A DNA stretch of 64,000 bases, taken from positions 1 to 64,000 of the forward strand of contig JBBQJT010000007.1 in the NCBI GenBank assembly GCA_038326165.1. Reading direction: 5' to 3'. The stretch is from JAEUUM01 sp038326165. Lineage in GTDB: Bacteria > Bacteroidota > Bacteroidia > Chitinophagales > Saprospiraceae. A program made the translations under genes and the position numbers. The notes under the pieces are model-generated. The model worked only from the letters and a program-made list of their open reading frames with translations. It made no database searches and was not told the origin of the DNA. Positions 1 to 9,158 of this stretch are shown piece by piece. Position 1 is the stretch's first letter. Every line of letters begins with the position of its first letter.

Positions 1-586
1 TCCAGTCGGGACAGGCCCCGACGTATATCCAGTCGAGGCAAGTCAGGATTTTCAGGATCAATTGATTTCACAGATTTTTAAATGCTCTCGAAATTTGAAT
101 TAACCCATAACCCATTTACCATAAACTATAACCCATAAACCATTAACCATTAACCATAAACCCATTAACAATTAACCCCTTTGTCTGAACTAAGATTCTT
201 ATGATTAAATGATTAATATGATTTCTAATGTTCTCAATTTTTGAATAACCCATAAACCCATAAACCATAAACCCATAAACATATAACCCATAAACCCATA
301 ACCCATAACCCATAACCCATAAACCCATAAACCATAACCCATAACCCATAAACCATAAACCCATAACCCATAACCCCATAAACCATAACCCATAACCCAT
401 AAACCCATAAACCATAACCCAAGGCATTAACCTTAACCGCAGATTTTTATGATGAAATGATTTCACAGATTCTTATTGTTTAGACGTTTAGGCCTCAACG
501 ACTAAGCAGCTCAACAACTAAACCTTTACCTCAGCCTTAACTCGAGCTACTGACCAGCCCCAGCCATTTAAAAATTTTATCCAATT
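1..586. other. Gene-free left edge with short dispersed repeats
   Basis: No credible gene lies here. Apart from the heptamer array it carries two copies of the phrase GATTTCACAGATT (64-76 and 459-471), a doubled CCAGTCG (2-8 and 30-36) and a run of ACTAA-type words at 497-530. It looks like eroded intergenic repeat DNA. Confidence 0.6.
103..422. repeat. Degenerate heptamer tandem array (AACCCAT / AACCATA units)
   Basis: Two blocks (about 103-180 and 244-422) consist almost wholly of 7-base units of the type AACCCATA, AACCATA and ACCCATA, with occasional 8-base units that shift the phase. Because 7 is not a multiple of 3, every frame of a strand reads the same periodic heptapeptide, which creates spurious open frames on the minus strand. 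The block between them (181-243) is ordinary AT-rich DNA. There is no spacer diversity, so it is not a CRISPR array. Function unknown. Confidence 0.85.
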
Positions 587-594
587 TACTTTTG
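587..594 (+). promoter_or_regulatory. Possible Bacteroidota -7 element upstream of mce
   Basis: TACTTTTG matches TAnnTTTG exactly and lies 38 bases before the mce start. No TTG is seen at the usual -33 spacing, so this is a weak call. A second near-match, TACCTTTA, lies at 623-630. Confidence 0.35.
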
Positions 595-632
595 AATAGG
601 AAATATCGCACAAACTGGATTACCTTTATTTC

Positions 633-1052
633 ATGTCAATACCACGAAAAATAGAACACTTGGGAATAGCTGTAAAAAGCATCACAGATAGCAATTCCAT
701 CTTTGAAGCCTTGTTTGGTGTAGCGCCATACAAACACGAATCTGTTGAAAGTGAACATGTCAACACTTCGTTTTTTATGGTAGGAGATAGTAAAATTGAG
801 CTACTTGAAGCAACTGACCCAGCAAGTCCCATTGCCAAATTCATCGACAAAAAAGGCGAAGGCATCCACCATATTGCTTTCGACGTGGAAGATATTCACC
901 AAGCTATGAAGCGAATGAGCGAACAAGGATTTACTTTACTCAGCGAAAATCCCAAAAAAGGTGCAGATAATAAACTGGTGGTCTTTCTTCATCCAAAATC
1001 AACCAATGGCGTTCTGATTGAACTTTGCCAAACTATTCCTCCTACCCTATGA
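633..1052 (+). CDS. mce: Methylmalonyl-CoA epimerase
   Basis: A 139-residue single-domain protein of the vicinal oxygen chelate (glyoxalase) fold. It interconverts (2R)- and (2S)-methylmalonyl-CoA in the propionyl-CoA/succinyl-CoA route. Family marks include IEHLGIAV at residues 7-14 (first metal His), the GEGIHHIAFDVEDI stretch near 76-89 (second His) and a C-terminal GVLIELCQ (last metal Glu). Length is normal. Its TGA overlaps the ATG of the downstream helicase gene (ATGA), so the two are probably co-transcribed, although no functional link is obvious. The cytoplasmic enzyme would work with a methylmalonyl-CoA mutase encoded elsewhere. Confidence 0.93.
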   Translation: MSIPRKIEHLGIAVKSITDSNSIFEALFGVAPYKHESVESEHVNTSFFMVGDSKIELLEATDPASPIAKFIDKKGEGIHHIAFDVEDIHQAMKRMSEQGFTLLSENPKKGADNKLVVFLHPKSTNGVLIELCQTIPPTL

Positions 1053-4000
1053 ACTCTTATCAAAAGGCATATAATAAGCTAAACATTGAGCAAAAAAAAG
1101 CAGTCACCACTACTGAAGGCCCGGTAATGGTCTTAGCAGGACCTGGAACTGGCAAGACGCAGGTTTTGGGAACCAGAATTGGATATATTCTTGAAAATAC
1201 AGATACCCAAGCACACAATATATTGTGCCTAACTTATACCGATGCGGGTGTTGTGGCCATGCGTGAGAGATTGATTGACTTCATCGGCAAGGAAGCATTT
1301 AAGGTCAATATTCATACATTTCACTCATTCTGTAATCGCGTTATCTCTGAGAATCCTGAATATTTTAGTTACAAATTCAATGTGTCAGTAGCCAACGAGC
1401 TTCAACAAACCGAAGCCTTGCGTGAAATGATCGATCGTATCCCAAAAAATGATGTGATCAAGAGATTGACTGGACAAATTTATTATGATGTCAAAGATTT
1501 CAAAAATCTCTTCAGTTATATGAAAAAAGAGAATCTCACTGCCGAATTATTAGAACAGCAAGGAGAGGTTTTTATGAAAAGTTTGGATGACTTTGAGGAT
1601 TTTTACTACAAGAGAAAGTCAGGTGACTTTGTTAAAGGCGATAAGAACATAAATGAAATAGCCAAATATCAAGTAAAAGTAGATAAACTCATTTCGGCTT
1701 CCAAGAAGCTCAAGCTTTATGATGAAATCTTGGCGGAAAGTGGCCTGTACGACTTTGATGACATGATCAATTGGGTAGTAAATGCATTTGACAATTACCC
1801 TGATTTGCTCCTAGACTATCAAGAACAGTTTCTTTACATCATGGTGGATGAATTTCAAGATACCAATGGGATTCAATTAAAATTACTCAATCAACTATGC
1901 AGCTATTGGGAAGAAACTCCCAACGTCTTTGTGGTAGGTGATGACGACCAAGCTATTTATCGTTTTCAAGGGGCCAACGTCGATAACCTTAGAAGTTATT
2001 TTGATAAATACCAGCCAGAGGTAATTTGCTTGGACACCAATTATCGCTCGAGACCTGAGATACTGAAATCAGCAACCAACTTGGTTCTGAATAACCAATT
2101 CAGAATGAATAGCTTGATACCGGGAATCGAAAAGCTGCTTCAACCATTTCATGAACAAGTAGACTATCCGAATCCACAAGTTCAAGTATACTCCAATATT
2201 GATCAAGAAGACGCTGCAATTATTGACTGGATTGAGGCAAAAATCAAACTTGGAGCTAAAGCCAACGATATAGCAATAATTTCAAGAAACCACAACAGCT
2301 TATCAAATATCGTTCAGGTTCTTCAAAAAAAGAGCATCCCGGTATTCGTCAAAACCAAACTTGATGTGCTTAAGGTACCCATTGCTAGGAACTTATTGAC
2401 CATATTAAGATATATTGATTGCTTTATAAATGACCCTCAAAAGGCGAGCATTTATTTGTGTGAAATAATGCAATATCCAAGTTTGGGCATTCAATCCTTC
2501 GATGTATTAAAAACCATCCGCTATTTCAATGATCTGCGCCGGACAGGTGCTAGTAATTACAAAATTGATTTGCGTGAAATAATTTCTTCCCCTTCACACC
2601 TTCAAAAAGCTGAGGTCAACAATCAAGAACCATTGCTTGAATTGGCAAAAAACCTTGAGCATTGGATGGGAAATGCCAAGTTCGAAACCATTCAGATTCT
2701 GTTCGAAAAGATATTGGTTGAAAGTAAAATATTGCTATACATTCTCAACACTACAGAAAAAATAAACCTCCTAGAATCAGTTAATGTCCTGTTTAATTTT
2801 ATCAAAGAAGAATCTGCCAAGGATAGTACTTTCGACTTAAACAAGGCGATTGCTACCATTGACAAAATGGAGGAATATGGAATAATTTTGCCTTTTGTCA
2901 AAATTGCAGGAAACTTGGATGGTGTTCAATTGATGACAGCACATGCCACCAAAGGCTTGGAATACAAAAATGTTTGGATCAAAGGTGCAGATAGTAAAAA
3001 TTGGGAAAATGCCCGCTCCAATTCTGGTTCCTTTATGTTCTCTGAATTAAATCCAGTAATTCGTGGCTTAATCATCAAGGAATTAAAGGAAAGCAAGGTA
3101 TTCAATAGAGAAATTAAAATAGAGGACGAACGGAGACTGTTCTTTGTAGCTGTGACAAGAGCTAAGGATGAATTGGTTATCTCATACGCACCAAAAACGA
3201 GCGACAAAAAAGAAACCCCTTCGCAATTCCTAACCGAAATATTTGGCGATGCTTTAGCCAATTATGTTGAAATGGGGCCAGAAGCAATGGAAAAACATTT
3301 GGTTCATATTTTACGTCCATCTGAACTAACCAAGGACGATATTGAAAAAGAGTACCTAGATCGAATTCTTTCAAAATTCTCTTTGAGTTGTACGGCTTTG
3401 AATAATTTCCTGGAATGTCCGCTCAAATTTTATTATTCCAACATCATGCGCATACCTCAAGCCAGATCCTCAGCTATGGGTTACGGAAATGTGGCACACA
3501 AAGTACTCGAAAGACTATGGAGAACTAAAAAAGAAAATGGAACATGGCCCGAAACGTCAATGATTAACTTATTGGTTCAAAAGTTTCTGGCAGAATCAAT
3601 GGAGGAATATCATTCTCATTTCAATCCCGTTGAATTTGAAAATTACATGGCACAAGGTGAGAAAATGCTCCCAAAATTTGTTCAACTCCAGCTTGAAGAA
3701 TGGCATAAAATTCCGGATGCTAAAATCGAATACAAAATAGATACAATTCTAGAAAACATACCATTGACTGGCAAACTTGATAGGGTTGATGTCTATTCCG
3801 ATTATGTCCACGTAACTGACTACAAAACAGGAAAATTTGCCAATGCAACAGATAAATTAAAATCACCCAAAAATCTAGATAACATCGGTGGTGACTATTG
3901 GAGACAAGTGGTTTTTTATAAGATTTTGCTGGATCTTGATTCAAGCTTAGGCAAAACAATGACCAGTGGCTCAATGGATTTCGTAGAAGTAACAGAAAAG

Positions 4001-4237
4001 GATAAGATCAACTCAGGAAAATTTATCGTCTCCCCCGAAGAAATTGAAATTGTGACAGAACAAATTAAAACAAGTTACAACAAAATAATGAACCATGAAT
4101 TTTACAGCGGTTGCGGAAAACCTAAATGCTACGCATGCAATATGGCCAAAAATATACAATCTTTGAGCTCGCTTGGAGAGGACGATCTCGAATCTGAATT
4201 CAAATCTGGAAGCGAAAATGATGATTCACTTGAATAA
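1049..4237 (+). CDS. UvrD/PcrA-type ATP-dependent helicase with C-terminal PD-(D/E)XK nuclease
   Basis: 1062 residues from the ATG that overlaps the mce stop; an in-frame TTG at 1025 lies inside mce and is less likely. Superfamily 1A helicase motifs appear in order: Walker A GPGTGKT (31-37), motif II VDEFQDT (about 265-271), motif III GDDDQAIYRFQGA (about 297-309), motif V MTAHATKGLEY (about 629) and motif VI VAVTRAKDEL (about 698). From about residue 780 a RecB-like nuclease domain follows, with GKLDRVD and VTDYKTGK near 906-925 supplying the acidic and Lys catalytic positions. One Cys in FLECPLKFYY (about 790) plus a C-x4-C-x2-C cluster (1022-1030) resemble the four-Cys iron-sulfur staple of AddB and Cas4 nucleases. 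Probably a DNA-repair helicase-nuclease; the exact subfamily is uncertain. Confidence 0.88.
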   Translation: MNSYQKAYNKLNIEQKKAVTTTEGPVMVLAGPGTGKTQVLGTRIGYILENTDTQAHNILCLTYTDAGVVAMRERLIDFIGKEAFKVNIHTFHSFCNRVISENPEYFSYKFNVSVANELQQTEALREMIDRIPKNDVIKRLTGQIYYDVKDFKNLFSYMKKENLTAELLEQQGEVFMKSLDDFEDFYYKRKSGDFVKGDKNINEIAKYQVKVDKLISASKKLKLYDEILAESGLYDFDDMINWVVNAFDNYPDLLLDYQEQFLYIMVDEFQDTNGIQLKLLNQLCSYWEETPNVFVVGDDDQAIYRFQGANVDNLRSYFDKYQPEVICLDTNYRSRPEILKSATNLVLNNQFRMNSLIPGIEKLLQPFHEQVDYPNPQVQVYSNIDQEDAAIIDWIEAKIKLGAKANDIAIISRNHNSLSNIVQVLQKKSIPVFVKTKLDVLKVPIARNLLTILRYIDCFINDPQKASIYLCEIMQYPSLGIQSFDVLKTIRYFNDLRRTGASNYKIDLREIISSPSHLQKAEVNNQEPLLELAKNLEHWMGNAKFETIQILFEKILVESKILLYILNTTEKINLLESVNVLFNFIKEESAKDSTFDLNKAIATIDKMEEYGIILPFVKIAGNLDGVQLMTAHATKGLEYKNVWIKGADSKNWENARSNSGSFMFSELNPVIRGLIIKELKESKVFNREIKIEDERRLFFVAVTRAKDELVISYAPKTSDKKETPSQFLTEIFGDALANYVEMGPEAMEKHLVHILRPSELTKDDIEKEYLDRILSKFSLSCTALNNFLECPLKFYYSNIMRIPQARSSAMGYGNVAHKVLERLWRTKKENGTWPETSMINLLVQKFLAESMEEYHSHFNPVEFENYMAQGEKMLPKFVQLQLEEWHKIPDAKIEYKIDTILENIPLTGKLDRVDVYSDYVHVTDYKTGKFANATDKLKSPKNLDNIGGDYWRQVVFYKILLDLDSSLGKTMTSGSMDFVEVTEKDKINSGKFIVSPEEIEIVTEQIKTSYNKIMNHEFYSGCGKPKCYACNMAKNIQSLSSLGEDDLESEFKSGSENDDSLE

Positions 4238-4334
4238 GACAAACAATAATTATTTTTATAAGGATGCCACGAAAAACATTTTTAGAGTATCCTATAACTA
4301 TTCAAACAAATCTTTGGATCAACTCTGCTGAATA

Positions 4335-4877
4335 ATGGGACAAGCATTGGCTAATTGGATACTAAAAATACTTGGTTGGAAAATTGAGGGCATTTTTCCA
4401 CCTCCAGACAAAAAATTCATGCTAATAGTTGCTCCCCACACTTCCAATTGGGATTTTCCATTGGGGATTCTTGTTCGAAAGGCTAGAAATGCCAAGGTAA
4501 TGTTCATGGCCAAAAATAGCTTATTTCGTTGGCCTCATGGGTTTATTTTTCGATGGCTAGGAGGATATCCAGTTGACCGAACAGGGAATAAAAACTATGT
4601 TCAAAATGTTGCTGGTATTTTTAAACGACATGAAAAATTTGCTGTGATCATTGCACCGGAGGGAACAAGACAAAAAGTAAACAAATTTAAAACTGGCTTT
4701 TATTTCATAGCAAAAGAAGCCAATATCCCAATTCAGATGTGCAAATTTGACTACAGTATAAAAACAGCCACATTTGATAAACCTTTTTACCCTACAGATG
4801 TTGACACGGATATGGAAATTATAATGCGCTATTACAAAGGCATTGAGGGCAAAAATAAGGAACTCGGAATTGATTAA
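4335..4877 (+). CDS. PlsC-like 1-acyl-glycerol-3-phosphate acyltransferase family protein
   Basis: 180 residues. The HxxxxD acyltransferase motif is HTSNWD (near 35-40) and the phosphate-binding block appears as APEGTR (near 111-116), the two diagnostic elements of the LPLAT family. Such enzymes move acyl chains onto lysophospholipids or related acceptors at the inner membrane. It is shorter than classical PlsC (about 240 residues) and lacks a long N-terminal membrane segment, matching a compact Bacteroidota subfamily. The acceptor cannot be told from sequence. The next gene begins 20 bases after its stop. Confidence 0.82.
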   Translation: MGQALANWILKILGWKIEGIFPPPDKKFMLIVAPHTSNWDFPLGILVRKARNAKVMFMAKNSLFRWPHGFIFRWLGGYPVDRTGNKNYVQNVAGIFKRHEKFAVIIAPEGTRQKVNKFKTGFYFIAKEANIPIQMCKFDYSIKTATFDKPFYPTDVDTDMEIIMRYYKGIEGKNKELGID

Positions 4878-4896
4878 CAAAATTACAATAAACACA

Positions 4897-5718
4897 ATGA
4901 AGCGAAATTTACTATTTTCAATGCTCTTGATTTGTTCCGGGGCTTTTCTGTGGATGTCCCATGACACTGGAGCAGGTAAAGTGCAAAAAAAAGATAGAAC
5001 AGGTGGCCCGGTAGCAGAGGGAACCTGTGCCAATTGCCATATAGGAGGAAATACTTTTGCAACAGTTACCAAACTCTCAATAAGAAATAGCATGGGAGAT
5101 ACCGTTACCAATTATGTACCAGGAACCACCTATAAACTTACAGTCAGTGTAAAGGGTACAGGAGCCAAGGTTTACGGTTATCAAATGGTAAGTTTGTTGA
5201 ATGACAACTCCTCGACCGGTACCTTCTCTAATTTTGGAACACAACAACAAATATCCCCTGTAGCGGGAAGAAACTACCTAGAACAAAAATCTGAATCTAC
5301 AACAGGTGATTGGACGATGGATTGGCAAGCCCCAGTTAGCGGATCTGGTGATGTATCTTTCTATTTATGTGGATTGGCTGCCAACAATGCCAGTGGAAGT
5401 TCAGGTGATTTGGCTAAGCCGATTACTGCATTACTCCCCGTTGCAACAAACACGAATCAAATTAATGATCTTTCTGGCTTAAAAATCTTATCGTATTATG
5501 GGAATGAAGTTCCTATAATGATAGAAACTTTAAAAGGCGGAATGTATGAGTTTGAAATTTATTCAATGAACGGTGTATTGATTTCAAAAACTCAAACTGA
5601 ACTAACAAATGGAACAAACAATTTAAGCCTTGATGCCAGTGCGGCTCCAAATGGGGCTTGTGTTTTATCAGTCAGACATGCTGGCCAGATGCAGTCTCAG
5701 CGTTTCATAAAATTATAG
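4897..5718 (+). CDS. Secreted CxxCH (c-haem-like) protein with T9SS type A sorting domain
   Basis: 273 residues from the ATG at 4897, which gives a clean signal peptide (MKRNLLFSMLLICSGAFLW); a longer open frame upstream overlaps the acyltransferase. Directly after the leader lies GTCANCHIGG, a CxxCH motif that would bind one c-type haem if handled by a cytochrome c maturation system. A beta-sandwich region follows, of the Reeler-like 'choice-of-anchor' type often found after this motif, then a C-terminal module (about 200-273, with NGTNNLSLDASAAPNG near 247 and ending RFIKL) typical of T9SS type A sorting. It is probably exported and anchored at the cell surface. A strong terminator follows. 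Haem attachment is inferred only from the motif. Confidence 0.75.
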   Translation: MKRNLLFSMLLICSGAFLWMSHDTGAGKVQKKDRTGGPVAEGTCANCHIGGNTFATVTKLSIRNSMGDTVTNYVPGTTYKLTVSVKGTGAKVYGYQMVSLLNDNSSTGTFSNFGTQQQISPVAGRNYLEQKSESTTGDWTMDWQAPVSGSGDVSFYLCGLAANNASGSSGDLAKPITALLPVATNTNQINDLSGLKILSYYGNEVPIMIETLKGGMYEFEIYSMNGVLISKTQTELTNGTNNLSLDASAAPNGACVLSVRHAGQMQSQRFIKL

Positions 5719-5737
5719 AATCAAACAGATTCACGAT

Positions 5738-5780
5738 AAGCCCACTTGATCTTAAAATAGATTTTGTGGGCTTTTTTTTT
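5738..5780 (+). terminator. Rho-independent terminator
   Basis: AAGCCCAC (5738-5745) pairs with GTGGGCTT (5766-5773), followed by an uninterrupted T run to 5780. It ends the mce-to-CxxCH transcript and lies just before the polA promoter. Confidence 0.85.
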
Positions 5781-5813
5781 GCTCTGATGCTAAGTCAGTT
5801 TGTTGTACTTTTG
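5779..5813 (+). promoter_or_regulatory. Putative polA promoter
   Basis: TACTTTTG at 5806-5813 is an exact TAnnTTTG element 18 bases before the polA ATG. A TTG at 5779-5781 is 24 bases upstream, slightly longer than the usual 19-23. Confidence 0.55.
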
Positions 5814-5831
5814 AGCTGAAAACCACAAAAA

Positions 5832-8624
5832 ATGGCCAATAAAGTACTCTACCTTCTAGACGGACATGCACTTATTTATAGAGCGCACTATGCCTTTATT
5901 TCACGTCCATTGTTTAACTCCAAAGGGCAGAATGTATCAGCTATAAATGGATTTATGCGTACCCTGTGGGACTTAATTAGAACTAAAAAACCCAGTCATA
6001 TTGCAGCTGCTTTTGACTTGTACGCTCCCACCCATCGACTAAATTTATTCCCGGCATACAAGGCAAACAGGGATGCCACTCCAGAGGATATAAGCTTTGC
6101 AATACCGAAAGTAATGGAGATTTTGAAAGCCATGAATATTCCTATTATGGCCGTTGAGAATTATGAAGCAGACGATGTAATTGGAACTGTTGCCAAGCAA
6201 GCCGCCAGACTGGGCTATACCGTATATATGGTCACTCCCGACAAAGACTATGGGCAATTGGTAGAAGAAAATATTTTCATGTACAAACCGGGCCGTCAAG
6301 GAAATGATGTTGAAATATTGGGAACAAAAGAGATTACCGAAAATTGGGGAATTCAAACACCGGAACAAGTAATAGATTTGCTTTCGTTGATGGGGGATAG
6401 CGTAGACAACATTCCCGGTATTCCTGGTATTGGAGAAAAGACAGCCGTCAAATTACTTCAGGAATTTGGTTCCTTAGAAGGTTTGCTAGCCAATACTGAC
6501 AAACTCAAAGGGAAGCAAAAAGAATCTGTTGAAAAATTTGCCGAACAAGGTAGGATGTCGAGGATTTTAGCAACAATTGATACCGAGGTACCTATTGAAT
6601 TTCACGAAGAAGACTACGCAATTTCTGAGTTTGACAAGGAGACATTGACTGCATTGTTCAAAGAACTTGAATTCAAATCCCTAGCTCAAAGCATTCTTGG
6701 AATTCCGGACCCTGAACAACAAATGGATCTATTTGGCAATCCTGTCAATAGCAAAGCGGCAACAAGCAATTATGCTTCATCAGAAGCATCGGTTGCGTAT
6801 TCAGTGGCTGAAAAAAATATTACCAATGTTGATCATGAATACATTTTAGCAGACTCAGCTGAAGCTCAAAAAGATTTAGCCAAGTTGTTGATGTCAGTAC
6901 CAGAATTCAGCTTTGACACAGAAACTACATCCATCAACGCAAACAATGCAGAACTGGTTGGACTTTCATTCTCTTGGGAGGCATGGAAGGGTTACTATGT
7001 CCCAATTCCGGAAGACCGAAATGCAGCTTTGGCAATACTTGAAATATTCAAACCAGTTTTGGAGCGAGCCGACGTCATCATAACCGGTCAAAACATCAAG
7101 TACGATATGCTTGTAGTAAAATGGTATGGCATTGAATTGAAAGGAAAGCTGTACGATACCATGATTGCTCATTACCTCAGTGAGCCTGAAATGCGGCATA
7201 AACTCGATTATTTGGCTGCCTCATACCTCAACTACAAAATGGTGCCCATTGAAGATTTGATAGGAAAAGGTATTAAGCAAATGAGTATGCGGGATATCCC
7301 AATAGCCAAAGTAGCAGAATATGCAGTAGAAGACGCTGATTGCACTCTGCAGGTGAAACCAATTCTTGAGCAAATGATGGAGGAAAATAAGGTGCTTCCA
7401 GTTTTTTATGAAATTGAAATGCCACTTGTTCGCGTTCTTGCCGACATGGAATATGCGGGAGTGAGAATTGATGCAAAAATATTGAATGATTACAGTAAAG
7501 TTCTGGCGCAAAACATCATCGATAAAGAAGCAGAAATATACAGAAAAGCAGGTGTGCAATTCAATATCAGCTCCCCAAAACAAGTAGGAGAAGTGCTATT
7601 TGACCGGCTTAAAATACCTTACCGATGGAAAAAAACGGCTTCAGGTCAATACAGTACAGATGAAGAAAAACTTAGTGAACTTGCGCTTGAAAATGATGTC
7701 GTAGCAACCATTATGGAACATCGCAAACTCTCCAAACTCAAGTCCACTTATGTTGACGCACTGCCGCTGCTCGTCAATGAAAAAACAGGCCGTGTCCATA
7801 GTTCATTCAATCAAGCCAGAGCAGCAACAGGTAGGCTCAGTTCTGATAATCCCAATCTTCAAAACATCCCAATCAGAGATGAAGCCGGACGATATATACG
7901 CAAAGCATTCATGGCAAGAGATGAAAATCATGTGTTGTTATCAGCGGATTATAGCCAAATAGAATTGCGATTGATTGCCGAATTAGCAGGAGAAAATGCC
8001 ATGCTAGAAGCATTTCAAGCCAATCAAGATATCCATGCTGCCACCGCAGCCAAAGTATATGGAGTGCCATTGGCTGAGGTGTCTGCTGATCAACGGCGAA
8101 ATGCCAAAACCGTTAATTTTAGCATTATTTACGGAGCAGGCGCCACCAATTTGAGTCAACAATTAGGCATCAAACGAACAGAGGCCAAAGAGCTTATTGA
8201 CCAATATTTTAGCCAATATAAGGACCTCAAAGCTTACATGGTTCAAATAGTCGAAAACGCCCGAATCAACGGATATGTAACTACATTAATGGGACGCCGC
8301 CGACAACTACGTGACATAGATAGTAAAAATCAACTCGCACGAAGTAACTCCGAACGCATGGCCATCAATACCCCAATCCAAGGCACCGCAGCTGATATGA
8401 TAAAGATAGCCATGATACATATACATCAAGCTTTGAAAGAAGGTAATTTCGAAACCAAAATGATTATGCAGGTTCATGATGAACTTGTATTTGATGTTCC
8501 GCAAAACGAACTTGAAAAAATAAAAATCATGGTTGAAGACAAAATGAAAAATGCCATTCCTGGATTAAAAGTGCCCATCGAGGTAGGAATGGGTTCTGGG
8601 CATAATTGGTTGGAAGCGCATTAA
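5832..8624 (+). CDS. polA: DNA polymerase I
   Basis: 930 residues with all three domains. The N-terminal 5'-3' exonuclease (1-290) starts YLLDGHALIYRAHYAF and holds the GDSVDNIPGIPGIGEKTA helix-hairpin-helix near 192-209. The 3'-5' exonuclease is intact: FSFDTETT (near 358), NIKYDML (near 421) and a YAVEDAD Exo III motif (near 497), so proofreading is expected. Polymerase motif A is SADYSQIELR (near 705), the O helix is RRNAKTVNF..YG (near 757) and motif C is VHDELVF (near 882). It gap-fills in replication and repair. Own promoter; the length is the family norm. Confidence 0.97.
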   Translation: MANKVLYLLDGHALIYRAHYAFISRPLFNSKGQNVSAINGFMRTLWDLIRTKKPSHIAAAFDLYAPTHRLNLFPAYKANRDATPEDISFAIPKVMEILKAMNIPIMAVENYEADDVIGTVAKQAARLGYTVYMVTPDKDYGQLVEENIFMYKPGRQGNDVEILGTKEITENWGIQTPEQVIDLLSLMGDSVDNIPGIPGIGEKTAVKLLQEFGSLEGLLANTDKLKGKQKESVEKFAEQGRMSRILATIDTEVPIEFHEEDYAISEFDKETLTALFKELEFKSLAQSILGIPDPEQQMDLFGNPVNSKAATSNYASSEASVAYSVAEKNITNVDHEYILADSAEAQKDLAKLLMSVPEFSFDTETTSINANNAELVGLSFSWEAWKGYYVPIPEDRNAALAILEIFKPVLERADVIITGQNIKYDMLVVKWYGIELKGKLYDTMIAHYLSEPEMRHKLDYLAASYLNYKMVPIEDLIGKGIKQMSMRDIPIAKVAEYAVEDADCTLQVKPILEQMMEENKVLPVFYEIEMPLVRVLADMEYAGVRIDAKILNDYSKVLAQNIIDKEAEIYRKAGVQFNISSPKQVGEVLFDRLKIPYRWKKTASGQYSTDEEKLSELALENDVVATIMEHRKLSKLKSTYVDALPLLVNEKTGRVHSSFNQARAATGRLSSDNPNLQNIPIRDEAGRYIRKAFMARDENHVLLSADYSQIELRLIAELAGENAMLEAFQANQDIHAATAAKVYGVPLAEVSADQRRNAKTVNFSIIYGAGATNLSQQLGIKRTEAKELIDQYFSQYKDLKAYMVQIVENARINGYVTTLMGRRRQLRDIDSKNQLARSNSERMAINTPIQGTAADMIKIAMIHIHQALKEGNFETKMIMQVHDELVFDVPQNELEKIKIMVEDKMKNAIPGLKVPIEVGMGSGHNWLEAH

Positions 8625-8722
8625 ATACCAAATAGTTAACGGAATATAAATATTGTTCTATCAATAGAAAAAATATGGCTTCATTTAAGCTTATATAAAT
8701 ATATCACACTATATTTAGGCTT

Positions 8723-9157
8723 ATGAAAATGAAATCAAATTTTCACATTCACATTTTACTAATAATTAGTTGGTTTTTAGCTTGCAAATCAGTTAGCTAC
8801 ACTGTTGATTCCCTTCCTGATAAACAAATAATTTTAGGAACTGAGGGAGGATTCTCCGGAAAATCAACACAATATACCCTAGTTGAAAGCGGTCAAGTTT
8901 TCAAAAGTACTGGCTTTGATGACAAGGCTCAAGAACTCAAAGGCCTTTCAAAAGCCAAACTCAAAAAGCTGTTCAAGTCATTCAACTTCAGTTCAAACAT
9001 GAAATATATACATGACGTGCCCGGCAATTATTCCAATTTCATGACTATAAGAGACGGTGATATGATGCATAAGATTGTTTGGACCAAACAAGACAGCACC
9101 ATCTCTAAAGAAATCAGAGATTTTTATGACATCTTCAATAAACAAATCAACAAATAA
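8723..9157 (+). CDS. Predicted lipoprotein, hypothetical
   Basis: 144 residues. The N-terminus is a type II signal peptide with lipobox FLAC (Cys21), so the mature protein should be lipid-anchored. The remaining ~120 residues are polar, contain a short conserved-looking GTEGGFSG segment and end in a helical stretch. No enzyme motif is recognised. The next gene begins one base after its stop, so it may be co-expressed with the M4 peptidase, perhaps as an envelope partner (inference). Small lipoproteins of this kind are common, undefined Bacteroidota proteins. Confidence 0.65.
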   Translation: MKMKSNFHIHILLIISWFLACKSVSYTVDSLPDKQIILGTEGGFSGKSTQYTLVESGQVFKSTGFDDKAQELKGLSKAKLKKLFKSFNFSSNMKYIHDVPGNYSNFMTIRDGDMMHKIVWTKQDSTISKEIRDFYDIFNKQINK

Positions 9158-9158
9158 A

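Noticed and set aside
143..466. Minus-strand open frames with Tyr-Gly-Leu-Trp periodic peptide
   Set aside because: Produced by a 7-base tandem repeat that is open in every frame; no start or coding signal.
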